The notes below the pieces were generated by a model, which was not told where the DNA came from, did not search any database, and was given only the letters and a program-made list of their open reading frames with translations. 64,000 nt of DNA from NCBI RefSeq assembly GCF_000226095.1, contig NC_016472.1:7068001-7132000 (forward strand), in the 5' to 3' direction. The position numbers were made by a program, and so were the translations under genes. Below are positions 30,714 through 44,183 of the stretch, piece after piece (positions within the stretch are counted from its first letter, which is position 1; every line of letters starts with the position of its first letter). The DNA is from Thermothelomyces thermophilus ATCC 42464 (lineage: Eukaryota; Ascomycota; Sordariomycetes; Sordariales; Chaetomiaceae).

Positions 30714-33522
30714 TATCTGAAGAGTATAATTAGCTAGAAAATAACTAGATTCTATTTAAAGAATAGATAAACACTTATATAATTAACCTTATAGACTAGG
30801 TATCTTAAGTAGCTAAGGCTTTAAATTCGGCCTACTAACGAAATGGTTAATCCTTATAGGATTTTTACTATTACCTCGAATCCCTTAAAGCTTAATTTCC
30901 CTATTAAGATAAGAAAAGCCAAGCTTTAAGCTTTTATACTAAGCTATTACCTTTCCTTATTTAATATATTAACCGTTATTACGCTTACTACCTAAAAATA
31001 TAAGAAGGAATAGTATAGTTAGTATTATAGATCTAGTATAGCTTCTAGTAACCAAATCGTAGTTAGATTACCCCCTTTTCGCCATTAATTTAAGATTAAC
31101 TACATTATATGCCTAGTATAATATATTTTTATACGTTATCATCCTACTATTAAACTAGACCTATAACAAAGCTATAACCAGCCTTATAAGGCGCCCTAAA
31201 CCTTATATTAGCCTTTACTTTAAAGATATAGAGTAATAGCTTATATTTCTAATATAGAAAGGAAGGACATTTTATAAGAGAATACCTAGAAATAGTATAG
31301 GTTATCTTTTACTAATAAGGCTAATACCTTAGTTACCAAGGTTTAGGCCATTTTTACTAAGGAAATAGAAGTCACTTATAATAGACCTTAATACTATAGG
31401 AATAGCTATAAGGGATAACCTAAAAAGGGAGTATATATATATAGCTATTATAATAAATGTATATAAAGGCGTTTTAATAATAGCAGACCTAGATTTTTAT
31501 ATGGAAGTAAATATTATAGATTTCAACCTTATTTGGAAATACTAACTAAAACGACTTACTTATATTCTACCTATAATTTGATAGTTTAATAAAATGGTTA
31601 TAGCATTCTATGAAGTATATCAAGTACTAATTATACTAACTAACGAATATAGAACTATATATTAATATAATTACCTCTATATTACCGTTAGCTATAAGGC
31701 CGAAACCTTACTAGTCTTATTAGGAATGCCTATACTTAGTAATCTTACTATCTTATTATTTCTAACAAAGAATCGCTAGTAATTTCTACTAGAAACCGAG
31801 ATAGCCCGACTCTAGCACTTTAAAAGAATAGAAAAGAACTGCTAAAGGGGAGCTAGGGTCTTTATATTAACTACTATTTCGGATGTTCCTATGGATCTAT
31901 TCCCTAATAAGGAAGAACTAAAACCTTTAAGAAACCTAGAAGAAATTCCCCCTAAACTACAAGACTTTGCTAACGTAATAGATATAACAAATTTAAGCAT
32001 CCTTCCTTTATTTAAAGTAACTAACTATAAGATCGATCTATAACTAGGGACGACTCCTCTAATTAAACCGATTTACCCCCTATCTTAATATAAACTTAGT
32101 ATACTATAGGAATACTTAGATAAAAACCTTGCTAAGGAGAGGATTTGACCTTCTAAGAGTTTAGTAGCTAGCCTAGTCCTATTTATACCTAAAAAGAATG
32201 GAAGCCTTTATCTTTATATTAATTACCAAGGACTTAATATAATTACCTAGAAGAATCGCTATCCGTTACCCCTTATTTTAGAGATTCTTAACTATACTTC
32301 TAGCACTTAATTCTTTATTAAGCTTAATATTAAAGATACTTATTATTAGATTTAAATATAAGAAGGGGATAAGTAGAAAACCGCCTTTTAAACTTATTAT
32401 AGATTATTTATATACTTAGTTATACCATTTAACCTAATAAATATACTAGCTACTTTTTAGAATTATATTTATTAAGCATTAGATAGACTATTTAACGAAT
32501 TTTATATAATTTATTTAGATAATATCTTAATTTTTTTACCTGACCGTAAAACGTATATAAAATATATCTAGAAAGTCCTTAAATAACTATAGAATATATA
32601 GCTATATTATAAACCTAGTAAATATTTATTTTATAAGGACTAGATTAACTTCTTCGGATTTATAGTAAATCGACAAGGAATTATAATAGACTTAATATAA
32701 ATCGAAATAGTAGAGAAATAGCTAGAGCCCTAGACCTATTATAATATTTAGGTATTTCTCGGATTTATTAATTTTTATCGGAAATTTATTTACAATTTTT
32801 CATAGATTACCTATCCCCTAACAAGTCTACTAAAGGGGCTAGAAAAGGGGAAGAAACTAGGAGGAGTCTAGTTTAACCTTAAAGAATAAAAAGCATTTTA
32901 AGAAATTAAAAACCATTTCAAATCGGTACCGGTTCTCTAGCATTTTAATTCTAAAAAGCTAATAACTATCGAAACAGACGCTTTTACATTTATAATAAGG
33001 GCTATCTTATTATAGTAAGTAGAGAACTCTTGAAAACATCTTATTATATTCTAGTTAGCTAAGTTCTCTAGATTAGCCTATTACTATAGTACTCCTAACA
33101 AGGAAATAATAACAATTATAGAAAGCTTTAAGCACTAGTAACATTATTTAATAGGGAATCCTTATAAGATTATAGTCCATTCGGATTATAATGATTTATA
33201 AGGATTTATAAGATAAACCTAACTTAATAGTTACTAAGCTAAATAGTATATATATCCTTTAGGCTTCGATTTTACTATTAAGCACTAGCTAAGGAAGTAA
33301 AACCCTATAGACAGCCCTTTAAGAAGATTAGATTATAAAGAAGATAATCCTCTTAGAAACTAAGAATGGTTACCTATAATTTAAAGGAAGATAGTAAACT
33401 ATAAGAAGGTATGAGAAGTATAGAGAGTTTTATAATCTTTTTAATACTAAATTAGAGTCTAGTTATTAAAAGTTAATCTAAAGGAATTATATAATATAGA
33501 ATAAGTATACCTCGAAAGGAAG
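30714..33522 (+). pseudogene. Family F gag-pol fragment
   Basis: This is a different, more AT-rich gypsy family. In order it shows a Gag part with a zinc knuckle near 31438-31480, a protease region (AETLLVLLGMP.LSNL, about 31690-31735), RT with LFIPKKNGSLYLYINYQGLN (about 32175-32240), YLDN at 32512-32523, VNRQGI and FLGFINFYRKF, and RNase H with IETDAF (about 32968). It stops at the Z7 edge before the integrase. The left end is cut by the Z6 LTR in gag. F has no close similarity to Z at DNA level. No open frame survives. Confidence 0.82.
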
Positions 33523-33968
33523 TATGACGAACCCAACTCAGACTTCTTCTAAAAGGGTTTAGACAAAGGTAGATTAAGCAAGACAAGCAGGCAGGTCGTC
33601 TAAGGGATTCGGTAAAGCCAAAGGGTTCATAACAACACTAGAGTTATCTCTCACAGTGATCAGCAATGCTTGGTATAAGTACTATAATTATGATTGTTAC
33701 CACTAGTAAACTCTCAGAGTCCACCTAACGAGTGACTAGCTAGCTATATATATATAATTGTCTATCCCTCTTTAATAGTTATCACTAGTACCATTTCTCC
33801 TTTCACTCTATAATTCCACGTTATCGACGGTGACATGTTATTATTACTAGTAAAGACCTTAGTCTTGGCAGTGATAATCTTCTGATTAGTCTGTCAAGTG
33901 ATTAGCTATCAGAATGTCCCGTGTCCTAGCTATAGCCTGCTAGGCCGTCTATATACTTATCTGTGATA
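33523..33968 (-). repeat. 3' LTR of Z7, U3 type A
   Basis: TATGACGAACCC to CTGTGATA; followed by CGATGCCCCTTCTTT (33969-33983), the complement of the purine tract. Confidence 0.92.
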
Positions 33969-34094
33969 CGATGCCCCTTCTTTAAGGCTTTCGACCCGAA
34001 AGCCCTCTTAGGCCGTTTCAAATAATATTAATACCCTTTGCTTATAAGTACTATATTCTTTCTGTTTCTACGTTATAGTCGCTATATTAACAAA

Positions 34095-34753
34095 ATGCTA
34101 ATAGAGAAACGGAAGTCGCTTTCTATACGTTACCATGCTTCCCTTGCTTAGAATATCGCTAAGAACGGTTTTGTCATTATGCCTTGCTCTTAGTGCGCGT
34201 CATAAGGCTTTGTCTATAAAATGATCGTATATATAAAACGTTACGAGGCCTATATTTATCGAGGTTGTTCTTACGATAGCTTTAGCATCTTACTTTCTTC
34301 CTATAAGCTTGTCTCCCTTTTTTTTTTTTTTTTTAAGTGTAATTCCTAATATTCATTCTAGTAGATCGTATTCTCTAGGAGCAGCGTCGTATTAAGGATA
34401 CTAAACGTTATACTAAACTTAAGCTAGATAAATCCTAACGCTATCTAGAAGAAGCCTAGTATAAGTTGTCTAAAAAGCTTATACGGCTCTAGCGTCTTCG
34501 CTAGTAGAAGGAGTTTTTAGTAGAGAAAGGTACCGATATAGTAGTATATAGTCTGTCGACCTTAGACAAGTTAGAGGCGGTTAAGCGGTAAGAGTAGCAA
34601 GAGGTGCCTACTATACCCTTGTTAGAGATTAATAATGCTATTAATACTATCGACTAGGGCGTCGTCTTTGGTTCTGTCCTAGGTTTTCCTTTAGTTAATC
34701 CGGGTTTTGCTAATAGAACTATTCTAATTTCTTAAGGTAGTTTAGGTTCTTAA
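34095..34753 (+). pseudogene. Z7 opposite-strand ORF, Zn2Cys6-like
   Basis: ATG 34095 precedes the first Cys by 30 codons, as in Z2 and Z5. The cluster (34185-34274) keeps Cys at positions 1 and 2 (TGC, TGC) and Tyr elsewhere, complementary to Z2 where position 3 is retained. A T run (34318-34334) followed by CCTAATATTCATTCTAG resembles an intron 3' end. The second part encodes the charged coiled coil and ends at TAA 34751-34753. The joint GTTCTGTCCTAGG (about 34671) is the intact version of the site where the solo LTR entered Z2. Confidence 0.72.
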
Positions 34754-37700
34754 CAGGTTTCTATAAGTTATCTTTTAGTCTAAAATCAAGCCATTTAACT
34801 AGATACTATAGTTTCCTATTAATAGTATATAAGTCTAGAATTTCTTTAACGTCTTATTCTTCTCCTTCGTCCTCTACTTCAATATACGTAGCAACCTTAG
34901 CGTTCTTTGGTACTAGTTTAAGAAGTAAAATATAAAAAATATCCGTCCGTAGTCATATAGATAACGGTAACGATAGTCGGTAGTTAGATATCAAAATTTG
35001 TTCTTTGATAATAAAGGGTCTAACCTTCTTAAAGTCTAGCTTCGTACTTGGTTATTTAGTTCGTAAGTTTCGTATAATTAGGTAGACTTTGTCTCCCCTC
35101 TCTAGGTAAGGTCCCTTAAGCCTATATTTATCATAGTAGTTCTTTATTCCAGTCTTGACAAACTCGAGTTCCTTTTTGAGCTTTTTATATAGTGTATATA
35201 TTTGTTCCGCTTTAACTACTGCTCTTGGCACTATAACCTCTAGTCCTTGCCTAAGGTCTGCTTTATATCTATAGTTCGTAAAGAACGGTATAACTTTAGT
35301 CATTTCCGTTAGCGTTATATTATAAGCGAGTTATACTATTAGCAATAGTATGACCTAGTCGTCTTACTAGTAATTAATATAAGAGCGGAGGTACTATTTA
35401 ATAACTTGGTTTAGTCGCTCCGTTTATCCGTTAGTCTGCGGGTGGTATGCTATTAACAGCTTGCTATTAACGTCTAATCGTTATATTAATGCTTGCTAGA
35501 ACTTCGATACGAACTTGGTGTCTCTATCGGTAATCTATTCTTACGGCTAAGTATATATTAATATAACTTGCCGATAGATTACGTCTGCTAGCTATTTAGC
35601 TGTCTAGAACTCTTTATAGGGAAAGAAGTATATCTATTTAGTTAGGCGATCTACTATAGTAAGAATATTATCGTAGATTACTCCTATAGCTATATCCTTA
35701 GATTCCAGTAGCTTTGTAATAAAGTCTATTATAACTAAACTCTATAGTTTATTAGCTATTGGCAGTGGCTAAAGTAGCCTATACGGCTTATATTATGCCG
35801 TTTTGCTTCGATTGCAAATGTCGTAGTTTCGTACGACTTCCTTAACTTATACCGTTAACTATAGAAAGTCGTAGTGTTTCCTAACTTATACAATAGTCTT
35901 CGTAACTCCTTTATATTCTCCAAGTTTCGACTTATAGAGTTCTTAAATCATTTATAGCTATTGATCCCCATTATAGATATATACTTTACCTTGGTATTAG
36001 AGTTTCCTATCTCTTTCTTCCACTCTATTAGGTATTACTGGTCTAGGTACTACTTAATACTATATCTTGTTAATCCTTTCTTCTTAAAAGATTATATAAC
36101 ATTCTAAGAACGAGTTAAGTAGATCATCTTTTACGGGTGTCTACATTTTATAATATAGCGTTCCGTCTATTTGTTCCTTGAACAATAGTGATATTATTTC
36201 CGTTTGTCCTTCTATATAATCCGTTCGTCGGCTTAAGATATCCGCTTGTACATTCTCTTTGCCCTTCTTGTAACGGATCTTAAAGTTAAATTCCGTAAGG
36301 AATTCTACCTATTATATTTGTCGTCTATTAAGCTCCTTTGTCGTTATAAAGTATTATAAATTCTTATAGTCTATATATACTTATACCGGTTTAATCGTAC
36401 TACTAAGGTATAGTCGCTATTCTTTAAAAGCTTTAATAATCGTAAGTAGTTCCTTGTTATAGGTCGGATAATTAAGACATAGTCTATTAAGCTTCCTTAA
36501 AAATAAGGCTATAGGATGTAGCTTTCCTTGTTTATCTTATTATCCTAATTATCCTCTGATGGTATAGTCTAAAGCGTCCGTTTCTACCTTGAATGGCTTC
36601 TTAGGATTTGGTAATACTAGTATTAGATCTTTAGTAATAGCGTCGCGGATCTATATAAATACTTGCTCGTGCTATTCTTTCCATTAGAATTTAGCGTTCT
36701 TCTTTGTAAGTTCGTGTAAAGGTCGTACGATTACTCTAAAGTTCCTAATAAATATTTAGTAGAAGTTTGCAAATCCGATGAAGCTTTGTACTTCCGTAAC
36801 TAACGTCGGTCGTAGCTAATTCTTAATAGCTTTAACCTTTAAAGATTCTATCTAAATTTATCCTAGGGATATTTTATATCCTAAAAATACCGTTTTCCTA
36901 ACGTGAAATTCGCTCTTTTCTTTATTAACTAATAGTTTATATATATATAACGCGTCTAGCACTACTTTTACGTGCTTCCGGTGTTCGTCTATTATCTTAG
37001 GGAAGATAAGTATATCGTCGAGATAATATACCGTAAATTTGTTAAGAAAGGGTCGGATAGCTTGATTAATTAAGGCTTAGAACGTTACTAGCGCGTTTAT
37101 AAGTCCGAATAGCATAACAAGGTACTTGTAGTAGCTATAGGGTATCCTAAAGGCCGTTTTCCACTCGTTGCCTTCTTTAATCTATATATAGTTATAGGCT
37201 AATAGCAAGTCAAGACACGTGAAATATTAGGCTCCTACTAATTAATCTTAGAGCCGTAAGATTAGTAGTAATAGGTATCGGTTTTTCACAGTCTATTTGT
37301 TAAGTTACTAATAATCGATATATAACCGTAGCTTTCCGTCTTTCTTAAGTATAAATGGGACTAGGTAGCCTACTAGCGATATCGACAGGCAGATATATCT
37401 TCTTTAAAGGTTCTCCTCTAAATATCGCTTAAGTTCTTCGTTCTAAGTCTAGCTTATATAATAGATCTTGAAGAACTTTAGTCATACTCCTTCCTTAAGC
37501 TTAATCTTGTAATCCTATAGGCTATATTCTAGTAGTCCTTCTAGATATTTCGATTTAAATGCTAGGTATCCTTTGTATTCCTTCGGTACTTCCCTAGTCT
37601 TATCTCGTCTCTCGGTTTTCTAATAGTATACAAACTTGGTTCTGTCTATAGCGATACTAGCGATTTCTCCTATCTTAACCTACTACTCTAATTATAGTGC

Positions 37701-38410
37701 TCCGTATTCGTCAACAGAGAAAATAGCTATCGGTAGTTTAGCTCGTTCTTCCTATCGTAATGTCAGTGTCGTTATACTACTTCTTCCAAAGTCTGTAGTA
37801 GTCTACCTACCACTGTCCGTCTCCTGTAGTAGATCTATAAGATATACCTTCCCCTAAGTATCGTCTGCTTATAATCCTTGTACGCTCCCTATCTCGCTAG
37901 TTAAATACGACTCTATTCGGGGTTATAGGTAGCTACTATTTTTCTAGCTAATATCTAGGTTATAGTCTTCATACTATAGTAACCCTAATATTATATCTTT
38001 ATCGTTACCTATATTTATAATACTAAATATAACTATTATGATCCTTCTTACTATAATAATGTCAATTAGTTTAGTCTCCCTATATACCTATTACGTTAGA
38101 AATGGCCCTTTGACTATGCTATACTTCCGCTTTATTCTCTAGGGTATCCGTAGCTAATTTGTAAACGTCGGCGAAATCAGGTTTATCTCTGCTCTACTAT
38201 CCACTAGTATAAGCATTTCGTACTATTTCCATTATGCTATTATTTATAGTCGCTTGTCTTGCCGCTATCGTCTAAAGATTGCAGCAATTTCCTATATTTC
38301 TACTAGGAGGTCTTAATATAGTGGTCTCTTACGCCAGTTCCTCCTATACTACGCTACTACTCGCTACTATACAGGCGTTAATGGTTTCCGGGCCCCTCGA
38401 AGGGCCCTAA
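34629..38410 (-). pseudogene. Z7 pol polyprotein
   Basis: Protease, RT with intact YLDD (37014-37025), RNase H, integrase, C-terminal GPF-type region (open stretch 35052-35303, ...ERGDKVYLI) and chromodomain (about 34760-34860) follow in minus order. The inferred stop is at 34629-34631, overlapping the opposite-strand ORF. RIP stops are frequent. Confidence 0.87.
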
Positions 38411-40639
38411 CCCGTTTCCTAGGTCAGTGCTAACCTCTTTAGTTATTTAGCTAATAGTAGCTTCGTCGATTATACTCATTTCTATAAGCTATTAAGTGCT
38501 TATAGCTTTCTACTATTAAGTCTGTTCTACTTCTTGTTATATATATTATAGCTTCATCTAAAGCTCCTAAATTCGCGATTTCTTTTCGTCTACGTGATAG
38601 AGGTAATCGTTACTCTAGTACGAGTCCTATATATCTCGTCCTATTCTATAGTGCCTAGGCTAGGCTCGTCTTAGAACTATCGTAATGCCTTCTAGATCGC
38701 AGGCTTCGATCTTCTAAAGCAATTCGGCCGCTCCATTTCCTATATCGTAGACCTATTCCACAGGGTGTAAGCTTCTATCCTCATTTCCTTGTCAGGTCGG
38801 CTAGTGATTATTTTCGAATTTGTCGTAGAAGTAGTATTAGCATCTATATATTATATACTAGAACTAGGGCACTTATATATATGCCTCGTATTAAGGATAT
38901 AGTCATATAGCGTTGCCTAGAAGGTATTAGAATTCTTTCCTAAATCCTTCCTATTATATATAGACTATAGGTACTTTAATGCTATAGTAAGAGTGTTTCT
39001 TCTAGTAGCTTCCCTATATACGCTCGTCTTTTCTATGATTTGTATATATAAACTAGTATTCCAGGTTCTATATATTATTACTAAGTTACTAGTCATTAAG
39101 GTACTCGGTATAGCTATTAGGCCTATTATATATTATAAGCTATCTTCCTTTAATAGTTTCTATAATATATTAAAGTTCCTTCGTTTCGTCCCTTATCTTA
39201 TCGCTCTACTAGGTAAGTTAAATCAAGCGTCTATCCTATTCGCGTAGTTCCATATTAAGTTAGAAAACTTTATTATAGTATTATTTAATTCGTTCCTAGA
39301 GGAATAGAATATTAGGTCTAGGTCTTTCGATTCCTTAGGTATCGGTTGTCTATAATCTATCCCGCCTCTATATAACTATAAAACCCTACTACCTCAAGGC
39401 TAGGAGAATCGAAATTGGCGGTATATACTCTTCTACCGTATCCTATTTAGCAAGACCTATCTCTAGGTCTATAGTAACTAGTTCGGAGTATAATACTTGT
39501 TCGTCTTTACTATTGCTGTTGTATCCGAGACTATTCGTATTACTGCCCCTATCTTCGTAGCTTATAGCCGCTACTTCGATAACATTCTTAGTAGTTTCGT
39601 CGATGGCTATAATTTCCTTTCTAGGGATCGTTTTCTACTCTTTCTTCGGGCTTCGACATTTTCGCTTATAGTGCCCTTTCTTTCCGTAGTTATAGTAGAT
39701 AACATTAGACTTATCTTTAGTTATCTTCTTCTAGTCTTGCTTCTATACTACGTCTATATCTATAGCTCTAGGGTATATCTTATATAAAGTACTAACGTAC
39801 GCTCGCTTTTTCTTATCGTTAACCTTAACCGTAGTTCTATTTATTTGACCTCGTTTCTACTACTCCTATATATAAAGTCGATTATCGATTCTAATGGTCT
39901 ATATAATATATTTATCTAGAGTCTTAGGCTAATTGTATTTATATAGCTTATCTTTAACCTTTTTCTTTAAGCCATTATAGAATAGTTATATTAACGCTTT
40001 ATCATTAAGCTAAGACTTAAGTATATCCTATCTAAACTATATAGTATAAGAGGCTACTAACTTAATTTATTAGAGATTAGTAAGTCTTTCTTATATATAA
40101 ATCTTCTTATCTTTATTATTAAAAACCTTCTAAAGCTTTTCTTCGAAATAGTTATAGGATCGAAAGACTACCTATATAAACACATCTTAATCGTCTTTAT
40201 CTTCTTTAGTAAGATAATCATTCTATATAAGCTCAAACTATCTAAGTACCTTACCCTCTAGTCTTATAGCTATATAGAAGACTTTAGCTTTATCGTCTAG
40301 AAACTTGTTATCATTAAGCCAGAAGTAGGATCAAAGGTTTATTAGGAATCTTACAAGGTCCTCTTTAGTTTCTCTATATTTGCTAGGTAGTTTAATCTTA
40401 ATACGGCTCGCTTTGGCACTCTTAAGTACCTTGATTTTAGTATAGGCCTCGTTAACCAATTTCTATAAGTGCTTTTTGCCATTCTCGAGTTCCTTGATTC
40501 GAGCTTAAGTAGCCTTATCTCTCTAATCTAACTCCTAGATTCGCTAATGGAGTTAACTAAGCTAGGTAAACAGCTGTTCGGCTATAACGTTAGTAGCCAT
40601 GTCGATGTCAAGGTCGAAGTCACCTCCGTTCTAAAGTAT
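38378..40639 (-). pseudogene. Z7 gag
   Basis: The span from the start position 40639 (ATG lost) to TAA 38378-38380 is 2262 nt, again the family length. Coiled coil, capsid-like part, zinc knuckle (near 39660-39710) and long extension are in the same order as in Z3. The plus-strand ORFs at 38993-39247 and 39497-39787 are shadows of it. Confidence 0.84.
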
Positions 40640-40653
40640 AATAGAACAAAGGG

Positions 40654-40664
40654 AGTGGTAATAA
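40654..40664 (-). promoter_or_regulatory. Z7 self-priming site
   Basis: AGTGGTAATAA lies two bases inside the 5' LTR and pairs with TTATTACTACT at 40838-40848 in the LTR, with RIP-type mismatches. Confidence 0.65.
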
Positions 40665-40666
40665 TG

Positions 40667-41112
40667 TATGACGAACCTAACTTAGACTTCTTCTAAAAGG
40701 GTTTAGACGAAGGTAGATTAAGCGGGACAAATAAGCAGGTCGTCTAAGAGATTTGGTAAAGCTAAAGGGTTTATAATAATATTAGAGTTATCTTTTATAG
40801 TAATTAGCAATACTTAGTATAAGTACTGTGATTATGATTATTACTACTAGTGAACTTTTAGAGTCTACCTAATAAGTGACTAGCTAGCTATATATATATA
40901 ATTGTTTATCTTTCTTTAATAGTTATTACTAGTATTATTTCTCCTTTTACTCTGTGATTTTATGTTGTCAATAGTGATATGTTATTATCACTAGTAAAGA
41001 CCTTAGTCTTGGTGGTAATACTCTTCTAATTAGTCTGTTAAGTGATTAGCTATCGGAATGTCCCGCGTCCTAGCTACAGCCTGCCAGGCTGTCTATGTGC
41101 TTATCCGTGACA
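40667..41112 (-). repeat. 5' LTR of Z7, U3 type A
   Basis: TATGACGAACC to CCGTGACA, 446 bp, colinear with 33523-33968. Confidence 0.92.
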
Positions 41113-41461
41113 TAGGAGGATATGGCGTGTGTTAGATAAGGACCCTCTATGCCTAGTTTTTATAGGGGAAGGCCTATAAAGGCACTAGGGCCTAACAAAG
41201 GCCTAGAGCTCCCTATTAGTACAGGCCTATATAGGGGCTATTAGCCTCCATGACTTCCTTTCTAGGGTTTAAGTCCTAGGGGTCAGTACCCTATACTATG
41301 CCTATAGCTAGGGGAGGGAAATTATAGAGCACCTAGTCGTATAGTGCCCAAACCTACCAAGAAGCCGAACATAGGAATCCTAGGAAATACGGTCGCAAAG
41401 GGACCTAGACCTCGTTTTACGGGGTATAGGGGCCTATAACCATCGTTTAGCAAGGAAGGTT
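41113..41461 (+). repeat. Family F purine tract and first part of F LTR
   Basis: TAGGAGGATATGGCG (41113-41127) looks like the F purine tract. The LTR starts TGTTAGATAAGG (41130) and is cut at 41461 by Z8, resuming at 49033. Its G+C is higher than in the F coding part. AGGTT at 41457-41461 is the left copy of the Z8 duplication. Confidence 0.7.
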
Positions 41462-41894
41462 TGTCACGGAAATATATATACAGGACGCCACCTAAGCCGC
41501 CTCCCTAATAAGCTAATAGGACAGTAGGAATAATAGGCCAATCAGGACAGGATTACACTTAGCAAGAAATGATCCTAGCAGAGGATTACTAGCTTACGAT
41601 ATAAGCTAGGTAAGCTAGTACAGAGGATCACTACAACTATTAATAATCCTAGGATTATATATATATATAGATAATCACTCGTTATAATAGACTCTAGGAG
41701 TTTACTAGTAATAGCAACCTAACCTACAATTACAGTACTTATACTAAGCATTACTAACTATTATAAGAGATAACTCTAGTATTATTATAAACCCTTTAGC
41801 TTTACCAAATCCCTTAGACGACCTATATACTTGTCCCGCTTAATTTACCTCTGTCTAAACCCTTTTAGAAGAGGTCTAAGTTAGGTTCATCATA
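41462..41894 (+). repeat. 5' LTR of Z8, U3 type C
   Basis: TGTCACGGAAATATA to GTTCATCATA. The priming box AGTAATAGCAA lies at 41707-41717, about 40 bp after a TATATATATATA run (41658-41669). Confidence 0.92.
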
Positions 41895-41896
41895 TA

Positions 41897-41907
41897 TTGC
41901 TATTACT
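41897..41907 (+). promoter_or_regulatory. Z8 self-priming site, C-type box
   Basis: TTGCTATTACT is an exact 11/11 complement of AGTAATAGCAA at 41707-41717 in the same element. It differs from the TTGTTACCACT version of Z5 at the positions where the LTR box also differs. Confidence 0.78.
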
Positions 41908-41921
41908 CTCTTTGTTCTATC

Positions 41922-44183
41922 ATAGCTTAGAACAGAGGTAATTTCAACCTCGACATTGATATAACTACTAACGTTACAGCCGAATAGCTGCTTACCTAGC
42001 TCGGTTAACTCTAGCAGCAGATCTAGGAGTTAGACTAGAGAGATAAGGTTACTTAAGCTTAGATTAAGGAACTTAAGAACGGCGAAAAGCACTTGTAGAA
42101 GCTAGTTAACAAGGCCTATACCAAAATTAAGGCACTCAAAGGCGCCAAAGCGAGTCGTATTAAGATTAAACTACCTAGTAAATATAGAGGAACTAAGGAG
42201 GATCTTGTAGGATTCTTGACAAACCTCTGATCTTACTTCTAGCTTAATGATAATAAGTTTCTAGATAACAAAGCTAAAGTTCTCTATATAGCTATAAGAC
42301 TAGAGGGCAAGGTACTTAGATAGTTCGAGCCTATATAGAATGACTATCTCACTAAGGAAGATGAAGATAACTAAGATACGTTTATATAGGTAGTCTTTCG
42401 ATCCTACGACCGTTTTGAAGAAGAGCTTTAGAAGGTTTTTAGTAATAAAGACGAGAAGATTTATATATAAGAAAGACTTGCTAATCTCTAATAGACCAAG
42501 TTAATAGCCTCCTATACTATATAGTTTAGATAGGACATGCTTAAGTCTTAGCTTAACGATAAGGTATTAATATAACTATTCTATAATAGCTTAAAGGAAA
42601 AGGTTAAAGATAAGCTATATAAGTATGACCGGCCTAAGACCTTAGATAAATATATTATATAGACTATTAGGATCGATAATTGACTCTATACACGAGAGTA
42701 GTAGAAACGAGGTCAGATAAACGGAACCGTAGTCAAGGCTAATGACAAGAAAAAACGGGCATACGTCAGCACCTTATATAGAACGTATCCTAGAGCTATA
42801 GATATAGATATAGTATAGAAGTAAAACTAGAAGAAGATGACCAAAGACAAGTCTAATATTACCTACTATAACTATAGAAAGAAAGGACATTATAAATGAG
42901 AATGCTAAAGCCTAAAGAAAGAGTAGAAAATAGTCCCTAGAAAGGAAATTACAGTCATTAACGAAACTTCTAAAGATATTATCGAAGTAATAACTACGAG
43001 CTACGAAGATAGGGATAGTAATATAGATAGTCTTAAATATGATAGCGACGGTAAAGACGAATAAGTACTGTACTCTAAACTAGTTATTATAGACCTAGAG
43101 ATAGGTCTTATTGAATAGGACATAGTAAGAGAGTATATACTACTAATTTCGATTCTCCTAGCCTTGAGGTAGTGGGGTTTTATAGTTATATAGAGGCAGG
43201 ATAGATCGTAGACAACCGATACCTAAGGAATCGAAAGACCTAGACCTAATGTTCTATTCCTCTAGGAACGAATCCAATGGTATCGTAACAAAGTTTTCTA
43301 GCTTAACACGGAACTACGCGAACGGGATAGACGCCTAATTCGACTCGCCTAGTAGAGCGATAAGATAAGGAACGAGATAAGGGAACTCCGATATATTATA
43401 GAAACCATTAGAGGGGAACAGTCTATAATATATAATAGGCCCGATAGCTATACCGAGTATTTTGACGACTAGTAACTTAGCTACGACATATAGAACCCCG
43501 AGTACTAGTTTATACGCGTAAACCACGGAAAAGATAAGTATATATAGGAAAGCTATTAGAAGAAATACTCCTACCTTAGCATTAGAGTATCTATAGTCTA
43601 TATATAGTAGGAAGGATTTAGGAAAGAGTTCTAATACCTCCTAGGTAACGCTATATGACTATACCCTCGACACGAGGCATATATATAAGTGCCCTGGTTT
43701 TAGTATATGGTATACGAATGCTAATACCACTTTTGTAACAAATTTAAAAACAATCACTAGCCGACCTAATAAGGAAATAAGGATAAGAGCCTCTGCCCTG
43801 TAGAATAGGTCTATAATATAGGAAATAGAGCGGCCGAATTGCTCTAGAAGATCGAAGCCCGTAATCTAGAAGGCATTATAGTAGTTCCAAAACGAGCCTA
43901 GCCTAGGTACTATGAAATAGGACAAGATATATAGGACTCGTACTAGAGTAACGATTACCTCTACTACGTAGACAAAAAGAAATCGCGGATCTAGGAACTT
44001 CAGATAAAGCTATAGCACGTACGACGAAAAGCAAAATGGACCTAATAGTAAGAAGCTATAAGCACTTAATAGCTTATAGAAATGAGCACGATTGACGAAG
44101 CCGCCATTAGCCAAATAACTAAAGAGGTTAATACTAACCTAGGAAATAGGTTAGGGCCCTTTAAGGGGCCTAAAAACCATTAA
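41922..44183 (+). pseudogene. Z8 gag
   Basis: The start position 41922 (ATA for ATG) and TAA 44181-44183 are in one frame over 2262 nt. The N-terminal coiled coil, the capsid-like block (LP.KY.GTKEDL), the zinc knuckle (about 42861-42905) and an extension of about 425 residues are visible. In-frame TAG/TAA sit at Gln codons. Pol is one base back (-1) relative to this frame. Confidence 0.86.

Larger units (their letters stand above)
33523..41112 (-). mobile_element. Z7: full-length 7.59-kb gypsy chromovirus, LTR type A
   Basis: Two 446-bp LTRs (33523-33968, 40667-41112) bracket a complete, uninterrupted internal region in minus orientation. The flanks GGAAG (33518-33522) and TAGGA (41113-41117) do not match as a duplication, and family F on either side is not contiguous (integrase missing). 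It preserves the empty site of the solo LTR at 1401-1848. Confidence 0.92.
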
